Assembly: GCA_023481175.1 (NCBI GenBank)
Contig: JAMCWM010000051.1
Coordinates: forward strand, 1-48,541
Direction: 5' to 3'
DNA: 48,541 nt
From: Nitrospirota bacterium
Lineage (GTDB): Bacteria; Nitrospirota; Leptospirillia; Leptospirillales; Leptospirillaceae
Shown here piece after piece: positions 44,016 to 48,541 of this stretch. Below the pieces are notes generated by a model, which saw only the letters and a list, made by a program, of their open reading frames with translations, was not told where the DNA came from and searched no databases. The position numbers and the translations under genes were made by a program. The number at the start of each line of letters is the position of its first letter. Position 1 is the first letter of the stretch.

Positions 44016-45168
44016 GCTGAAAACCCCGTTTCCCGGCGCCCCCTTTTTATCGACAGTGTCTTTTTCCACGGCGCTTTATCTTTCTCTGCTCGCCCTCCCG
44101 CGAGTCGGGATTCTTGTTGCGATGTTTTCCGGAGTTCCACTCGTGTTGGCCCAGCTAAAGTTCCCGGCCCAGCTCTTGGGAACAGGAGCCATGGTGACAT
44201 CGGGCGGCCTTATTTTTCTTTTGGGATCCCTTCTTCACAATCCGATTCCCGGCCTCCAGGTTCTGATCTATATCGGGTGGTGCGGTCTGCCGGCACTTCT
44301 GACGGCAGAGTTCCTGCGCCGTCAGGTCCGGGTTCTTCCGCTGATTTTTTCCACGTCCTTTCAAATCCTTTTTTTTCTGGGAGGGGTGGCGTTTTTCCTT
44401 TATATGAAAACAAATGGCCAGATCTGGACCGGAATTGCCCAGAGCATTCATGGGGCGGTCGATCTCGTCATGAATACGGCCATAAAAAATTCGCAGTCCA
44501 CTCTGACTCCTGCCGACCAGGCTCGTGTCATGGCTCTGGAACCACTCGTCTACCGGACATTTCTTGATCTGCTCCCCGGTTTTTTTGCCAGTCTGGCCCT
44601 CCTGACCTCCATTGTCCTGTGGGCCACGAGTGTCGGTTTTCTGGAAGCCCGACAGATTGTTGCTGGACTTGCAGGAATCGACCGATGGGTTCTCCCCGAT
44701 CCTCTGATTTTCGCACTGATTTCCTCTTTGGCACTACTCCTGGTCCCCTCATTTCCCATTCGTCTTCTGGGAACCAACCTCATCATGATTTTTGGAGTTC
44801 TCTATGTGGGACAAGGCACAGGAGTTTTGTTAAGCTATGTAAGAAGAAGAAAGCTTGGAAATTGGTTCTGGCTTGTGTCGGGAATCTTTGTCCTGATTCA
44901 GCCGATGTTCCTTATGATTCTCGGAGTGGTCGGCGTCATTGATATCTGGGCGGATTTTCGTGAGCTCAGGGGAAAGACGACGGGAGGAGACGGATCAGGT
45001 GAAGAAGGCCGGTATGTGGAAAAGAAAATGGATGACCTTTCTGACAGGGATGGGAAGCATCGCGATTCTTTCCGGACTCTCTGCCTGTGCCACTCCCTCG
45101 GGGGCCCCGGTTACCTGGGGGCATTCCGGGGAGCCGCTGAGTTCCGGGAACCAGTTTGGCCAACCTGA
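43999..45168 (+). CDS. DUF2232 polytopic membrane protein (YybS-like)
   Basis: About eight predicted membrane helices in the first 320 residues, with the order rpsF-ssb-rpsR-DUF2232 known from many genomes. Function is not established. The natural end of the family is near [16 protein letters not shown] (about residue 325), but the frame continues for about 60 more residues, of which about 57 codons lie inside rlpA. The start is unclear: TTG 43999 has no Shine-Dalgarno, while GAGGAAAG (44003-44010) sits 6 nt before an in-frame CTG at 44017. Confidence 0.75.
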   Translation: MPRKAELKTPFPGAPFLSTVSFSTALYLSLLALPRVGILVAMFSGVPLVLAQLKFPAQLLGTGAMVTSGGLIFLLGSLLHNPIPGLQVLIYIGWCGLPALLTAEFLRRQVRVLPLIFSTSFQILFFLGGVAFFLYMKTNGQIWTGIAQSIHGAVDLVMNTAIKNSQSTLTPADQARVMALEPLVYRTFLDLLPGFFASLALLTSIVLWATSVGFLEARQIVAGLAGIDRWVLPDPLIFALISSLALLLVPSFPIRLLGTNLIMIFGVLYVGQGTGVLLSYVRRRKLGNWFWLVSGIFVLIQPMFLMILGVVGVIDIWADFRELRGKTTGGDGSGEEGRYVEKKMDDLSDRDGKHRDSFRTLCLCHSLGGPGYLGAFRGAAEFREPVWPT

Positions 45169-45742
45169 TTTTTCCGTCATGGAAGGCCGTGTCGGAACGA
45201 CGGAAGTCGGCCGGGCTTCCTGGTACGGGCCTACGTTTTACGGAAAACGTACAGCCAGCGGGTCCATCTTCCGGAAACATGGCCTGACTGCGGCCCACCG
45301 GACGCTTCCCCTGGGGACCATGGTCAGAGTCACAAATCTGGCCAATGGCCGATCGGTCGATGTTCTGATCAATGATCGGGGACCCTTCGTCTCCGGCCGG
45401 ATCATCGATCTCTCCTGGGAGGCGGCAAACAGGCTGGAAATCATCGGACCCGGCACGGGGCTCGTCAAGCTGACCGTGTTATCCGTTCCCGGGACCGGTG
45501 GAATTCCCCAGACAGGGCACTATTCTATTCAGGTCGCTTCGTTTTCCAGTTACGACAAGGCCCTGCGATACAAATCAAAACTGGGAGGCTATTCCCATAT
45601 AAGGATCCGGAGGGCTCATTTCGGTCGTCAGCCGATCTTTCGCGTGCAGGTCGGGCAATTCACCAGCCCGCGAAAGGCCCGGTCCTTTGCCCGTGAGGTG
45701 AAGGCGAATCTCGGGAATGCCTTTATTGTGCAATCGGACTAA
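44999..45742 (+). CDS. rlpA: Septal-ring lytic transglycosylase-like lipoprotein RlpA
   Basis: Signal peptide with lipobox ILSGLSAC (Cys about residue 26). The double-psi beta-barrel domain has [18 protein letters not shown] and [27 protein letters not shown] (Asp and His residues of the RlpA fold). A C-terminal SPOR domain ([18 protein letters not shown]…[18 protein letters not shown]) should bind denuded septal glycan. GTG 44999 has GGAGGAG 9 nt upstream; ATG 45014 is the alternative. 247 aa. It fits the division theme of the window. Confidence 0.9.
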   Translation: MKKAGMWKRKWMTFLTGMGSIAILSGLSACATPSGAPVTWGHSGEPLSSGNQFGQPDFSVMEGRVGTTEVGRASWYGPTFYGKRTASGSIFRKHGLTAAHRTLPLGTMVRVTNLANGRSVDVLINDRGPFVSGRIIDLSWEAANRLEIIGPGTGLVKLTVLSVPGTGGIPQTGHYSIQVASFSSYDKALRYKSKLGGYSHIRIRRAHFGRQPIFRVQVGQFTSPRKARSFAREVKANLGNAFIVQSD

Positions 45743-46055
45743 TTTGACATCCTCCTCTCCGTAAACGGAGAGGATTCCTTCCTGCCATCTCCTCTCTTGT
45801 TTATGAGGATAGATTGACGGGATGGAACGATCCACCCGCCAACTCGGAACCTTCGGTTCCGAACAGGCGCTACGGGTCTGCCCGACCCTGAATGCTATCG
45901 CCCGGACGTCGAGGATTTTACGGTCCCGACTTCCGGGACCAACCCGATATCTTCGGTTGTCAACGGGCTAAAGGAATATAAGCATGTCGGAAAAAGAAAT
46001 TCAAGATCGCGCTATCCTTCCCCGCCCTGAAGGGCGAGGTTTGCTGCGCATTTGA
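45743..46055 (+). mobile_element. Putative non-autonomous IS200/IS605- or ISC-type element with HEARO/omega-RNA-like region
   Basis: The interval begins directly after the rlpA stop. Its left end has a perfect 9-bp hairpin (TCCTCTCCG-TAAA-CGGAGAGGA, 45753-45774) and its right end an imperfect one (CGCCC-TGAA-GGGCG, 46023-46036, with two more outer pairs after a C-A mismatch). These look like IS200/IS605-type subterminal palindromes. Between them lie TCGGAACC-TTC-GGTTCCGA (45844-45862) and GGTCCCG-ACTTC-CGGGACC (45922-45940), dense RNA-like structure. Then AAAGGA (45970-45975), ATG 45984 and a 23-codon ORF that runs through the right-end hairpin to TGA 46055. I infer an element whose nuclease or transposase gene was deleted internally. 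Boundaries are approximate. Confidence 0.5.
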
Positions 46056-46084
46056 TCAATCAACCCAATGAAAGGAAAAGAAAC

Positions 46085-46288
46085 ATGTCGGAGTCACGCA
46101 TGGAAGGCCTCGCAAAAAGATTGACCGTTACCAAGGAATTGATTCAGAAGAGAAAGGCCGACGTCGCCATCGAGGAAAGAAAGTCGGATTCCGAGCTCCG
46201 CCGTCTCAAAAAGATCGTCCGGAGAGTGGCCAACAAGAAGAGACGCCTGACGCCTGCCGCAGAAGGGGCTTCTGCGAAAGAGAGCTGA
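46085..46288 (+). CDS. Small basic hypothetical protein
   Basis: A 67-residue Lys/Arg/Glu-rich protein, largely helical and probably coiled coil (LAKRLTVTKELIQKRKADVAIEERKSDSELRRLKKIVRRVANKKRR). No family recognised. ATG 46085 has AAAGGAAAAG upstream. It starts 30 bp after the mobile-element relic and is followed after 1 bp by the DUF4177-like gene. Confidence 0.6.
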   Translation: MSESRMEGLAKRLTVTKELIQKRKADVAIEERKSDSELRRLKKIVRRVANKKRRLTPAAEGASAKES

Positions 46289-46289
46289 G

Positions 46290-46457
46290 ATGGGAATGAT
46301 CTGGGAATACCGCGTGGCGCCCATCAGCCGGGAACAGGTCGAAAATCAGCTCAATTTTCTGGGCGAGGAAGGATGGGAACTCGTCCAGATCATTGTCATG
46401 AACAATCCGGAAATTCCCTATCAGGGGATCTTCAAGCGGATAAAGGGATCCCGGTAA
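46290..46457 (+). CDS. DUF4177-like small protein
   Basis: 55 residues: MGMIWEYRVAPISREQ…LNFLGEEGWELVQIIV…YQGIFKRIKGSR. The pattern W.Y+v…….l..lg.eGWElv.i…….iFKR matches DUF4177, small proteins of unknown role. It follows the preceding gene by 1 bp (TGAGATG), implying an operon. ATG 46296 is an alternative start. Confidence 0.75.
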   Translation: MGMIWEYRVAPISREQVENQLNFLGEEGWELVQIIVMNNPEIPYQGIFKRIKGSR

Positions 46458-46469
46458 TCCTCCGCGTGG

Positions 46470-46925
46470 TTATTGGGCGTTCTTAAGAATCAGGGACCGT
46501 GTCTTTTGATCGGCCTCGTTGAGCGTCTTTACGGCATCCTTGTCGAGATGGGCCAGCTTTTCGGAGGCCTCCCCGAGTTTTTGCGAAAGGGCCTCGATCT
46601 CTGACGGAGAGATCCGGCTTCCATGAGTTCCTTTAAGATATTTTCTCGCCGAATCAACGGCAATTCGCGCTTCGCCGAAGTTCTGGTCGAGCGTATCGTG
46701 AATGGCCGCCTCGATACTGGTTTCTGCCATGTGAAGATCGAGCGAGCGATGGAGACGCTGGTAGGACTGCCTGAGATTTTTTCCCTGTTCGCTCATTTGG
46801 GATTTGAGAGTATCCAGCTGAGATTTAAGGTCATTGACCTGGGTGCTGTCCTGTTTCTTTCCCATGGAATAGGCGATGGCAATGGTGATGACGAGGACGA
46901 TCACGACCAACAAATTTTTTATCAT
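46470..46925 (-). CDS. Membrane-anchored coiled-coil protein, function unknown
   Basis: An N-terminal helix (LLVVIVLVITIAIAYSMG, residues 5-22) is followed by a heptad-rich segment (about 30-65, VNDLKSQLDTLKSQMSEQGKNL…) and further helices rich in Ala, Glu and Leu. ATG 46925 has AAAAGG 7 nt upstream. 151 aa. Its end is 12 bp from the DUF4177-like gene on the other strand. No homologous family recognised. Confidence 0.72.
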   Translation of the reverse strand: MIKNLLVVIVLVITIAIAYSMGKKQDSTQVNDLKSQLDTLKSQMSEQGKNLRQSYQRLHRSLDLHMAETSIEAAIHDTLDQNFGEARIAVDSARKYLKGTHGSRISPSEIEALSQKLGEASEKLAHLDKDAVKTLNEADQKTRSLILKNAQ

Positions 46926-47082
46926 CGGATACCTTTTGAGAACGGTTTGTCAGGGATCTGCCAGAGATCATCCCGATTGTATCATGGGGAGAGGCGGCTT
47001 CCTATGCGATATTAACCCATCTTTCGATTTCCAAGAAAATAATCAAGGCGTGCAGGTACCTTAGCCATCATCAATGTCATTT

Positions 47083-48433
47083 TTACGTACTTGAACCGGA
47101 AGAGGCTTCCTCGGCCTCCTTCTTCTCGGAGCGGATACGGGATACGGCCCGGCGGAGAAGGCTCTTGATGCCGAGCTTGTCGAGAATGCCCCGCTGCTCC
47201 GGCTCGGGCTTCGAGGTCATCCGGATGCGGTAGTCGAAGCCGGTATGGGGATCCCGGCCCGTGACCGTGGTCCGCCAGAGGGTGCCGAACAGAGTGCGGA
47301 GCGTCTTCCAGGAGCGCGTCTCGCCTTTCTCGCAGAGCCGGTGCTCGATGTTCGAGAGAAGGAAGTAGGCCAGGATCGAGATAAAGAGGTGGGCCATGCA
47401 GCGGCTGGCCTTCCGGTGGAAGACGGGCCGGATGCCGAGGTCGCTCTTGAGGTTCCGGAAGACGTCTTCCACCCGGGTCAGGGTCGTGTAGAGAGACCAG
47501 ATCTGGCGGCCTGTCCTGTCGGCATGGCTGGTCTCGATGACGTAGGTCCCAGTGAGGAGATTCCGCTCCTCCCGCCTCACGTTCTGGGTCCAGACGAGGT
47601 CGGCGATCCGGGGTCCCGCCGGGGCTTGGGTTTTCTGGCCCTTCCCGGCCGGCGTCTTTGTCTCCTCGTTCTCGGAGACGCTCTGAGGGACAGGGTCTGC
47701 AGGGACGGGGACGACGGTGTAATAATTGGCGACGGAGGGGAAGCGCGAAAGGATCTTTCCGATCCGGCGGGAGACGGTGTCGGGACGCACGCAGGACCCT
47801 TTGCGGATGGAGCGCTGAAGCGCTTCGAGGGCGGTCGCAAAGCGAGTCTCCTTGAGGGCGTCCATGGCGTCCTCCTTGGCCTTGCGCTCCGTGGACAGGA
47901 CCAGGACGCGGGCGACCTGGTCCGTCGCCGCGTCCGTCTTGTCCGGACCTGCTCCCTTCTCCGTCGGCGCCTCCGGCACGAGGATCTTGTGGAGCCAGAC
48001 CCCCTCGTGAGGCCTCTCGGAGTGGGGGGCGAACCATTCGAAGGTCTCGCGGGCCTTCTCGAAGAGCTCCGCATACTCCTTCTCCACGGGACGGCGCTCC
48101 ACCACGCAGTAGTGGTAGCCTCTCGTTTTTATGAGGGCAATGTTCTCCTTCGTCGCGATGCCCCGGTCCATGACCAGGGTGGGCTTTTTCGCTCCGGGGA
48201 AGACGGAAAGGCCGGAGAGGGCCTCGAGACGGTCGAGAGCCTCGGGAAGGGTCTCGGGCTCCGACTGGTTGCCGGGGCCGATCCGGGAGGCGATGGGGAA
48301 GCCCCTCTCGTCCACGACCAGCGAGAAGCTGATCAGGGGACAGTCGGAGCGCTTCTCCTTGGAGTGGCCCCGTTTGGCCAGGGCGTTCCCCTTCGCCGCC
48401 CCTTCCAGGTAGACGTTCGAGAGGTCGTAGAGG
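47083..48433 (-). pseudogene. IS1634-type transposase, interrupted near its N-terminal third by a group II intron
   Basis: The coding frame reads on the minus strand from 48433 down to TAA 47083, about 450 residues. DDE-type residues: first Asp in LYDLSNVYLEG, followed by AKGNALAKRGHSKEKRSDCPLISFSLVVDERGFPIA; second Asp in LVMDRGIATKENIALIKTRGYHYCVVERR; Glu in VEDVFRNLKSDLGIRPVFHRKASRCMAHLFISILAYFLL. This is the IS4-superfamily IS1634 pattern. At 48434 the transposase sequence ends abruptly, five residues before the first catalytic Asp, where group II intron sequence begins on the opposite strand. The frame happens to stay open to the window edge, but that part is not transposase-like. Inverted repeats of the IS were not identified. 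Confidence 0.75.
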
Positions 48434-48541
48434 GTGCGACACGAAGTCGCATCAGTAAACTGTCCAGCAATGGACCGGCTGTTCAGCCAGCCGAACCGAC
48501 CGGAACATGCGTGGGGGGTAACTCCCAGGTGTGAAGCTTCC
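48434..48541 (+). mobile_element. 5' end of a group II intron (truncated by window)
   Basis: Starts with GTGCG, the conserved group II intron 5' end (GUGYG). Consecutive hairpins follow: TGCGAC-ACGAA-GTCGCA (48435-48451), GTCCA-GCAA-TGGAC with a GNRA loop (about 48461-48474) and CGGCTG-TTCAGC-CAGCCG (about 48476-48493). The segment CAGCCAGCCGAACCG (about 48484-48498) resembles the CAGCCAACCTAACCG stretch of domain I in the lactococcal Ll.LtrB intron. The intron lies antisense to the transposase, so it cannot be spliced from that mRNA. Its reverse transcriptase gene and domains V-VI would lie beyond the window. Confidence 0.7.

Noticed and set aside
47245-48534. Long plus-strand ORF (429 codons) and a 476-codon minus frame over the IS region
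   Set aside because: Both are shadows of the transposase gene in GC-rich DNA. Their products are low-complexity (Gly/Arg/Pro/Asp), while the transposase frame shows DDE motifs.
1-48541. CRISPR array, prophage, rRNA operon or biosynthetic cluster
   Set aside because: No regularly spaced repeats, phage structural genes, rRNA sequence or secondary-metabolism enzymes were seen on either strand.

Overview
The window is a chromosomal segment of a fairly GC-rich bacterium. My best guess is an acidophilic Leptospirillum-type member of the Nitrospirota. This rests on the overall gene content (complete dcw cluster running into a pgeF-yggS-proC-yggT-divIVA-yggU tail, the hopanoid gene hpnH, an mDAP-type MurE) and is an inference from memory, not a search result. 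Almost all of it is housekeeping DNA. Genes are tightly packed, with many 1-50 bp overlaps and frequent GTG/TTG starts.

Layout. 1-2510: the tail of a sigma-54 enhancer-binding regulator, bioD and a Sua5-type threonylcarbamoyl-AMP synthase. 2511-2896: non-coding, ending in a near-perfect sigma-70 promoter and three MraZ boxes. 2897-21363: a full division and cell wall cluster in the classical order mraZ-rsmH-ftsL-ftsI-murE-murF-mraY-murD-ftsW-murG-murC-murB-ddl-ftsQ-ftsA-ftsZ, with a second promoter before murC and stable hairpins before ftsA and ftsZ. 21363-24755: pgeF, a YggS PLP protein, proC, yggT (which appears to start at ATC), divIVA and yggU. 24816-27470 (minus): an unknown membrane protein, pgl and glk. 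27685-29397 (plus): hpnH and a PPP-family phosphatase. 29407-30813 (minus): protoporphyrinogen oxidase. 31144-34543 (plus): tig (with a His-rich tail), clpP, clpX. 34562-36574: two divergent, uncharacterised envelope proteins. 36581-39403: pgsA, a PDZ/radical-SAM DUF512 protein, ispE. 39451-39525: tRNA-Gln(TTG). 39628-45742: prs, rplY, pth, ychF, rpsF, ssb, rpsR, a DUF2232 membrane protein and rlpA. 45743-46055: a small mobile-element relic rich in RNA-like hairpins. 46085-46925: three small hypothetical genes. 47083-48541: an IS1634-type transposase gene interrupted by the start of a group II intron that runs off the window.

How the genes fit together: most of the window builds and divides the cell. 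MurC-F, MurB, Ddl, MraY and MurG make lipid II. FtsI, FtsW, FtsL and FtsQ, with FtsA and FtsZ, use it at the septum. DivIVA and RlpA are further envelope and division factors. The second half is protein folding and turnover (Tig, ClpXP), translation (tRNA-Gln, L25, S6, S18, Pth), DNA maintenance (SSB), nucleotide and isoprenoid precursors (Prs, IspE) and lipids (PgsA, HpnH).

Most unusual: (i) the 313-bp relic right after the rlpA stop codon, which looks like an internally deleted IS200/IS605- or ISC-type element that keeps a HEARO/omega-RNA-like structured leader and a stub ORF; (ii) a group II intron inserted antisense in an IS1634-type transposase gene; (iii) the apparent ATC start of yggT; (iv) the His-rich tail on trigger factor. 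I see no CRISPR array, prophage, rRNA or biosynthetic gene cluster.
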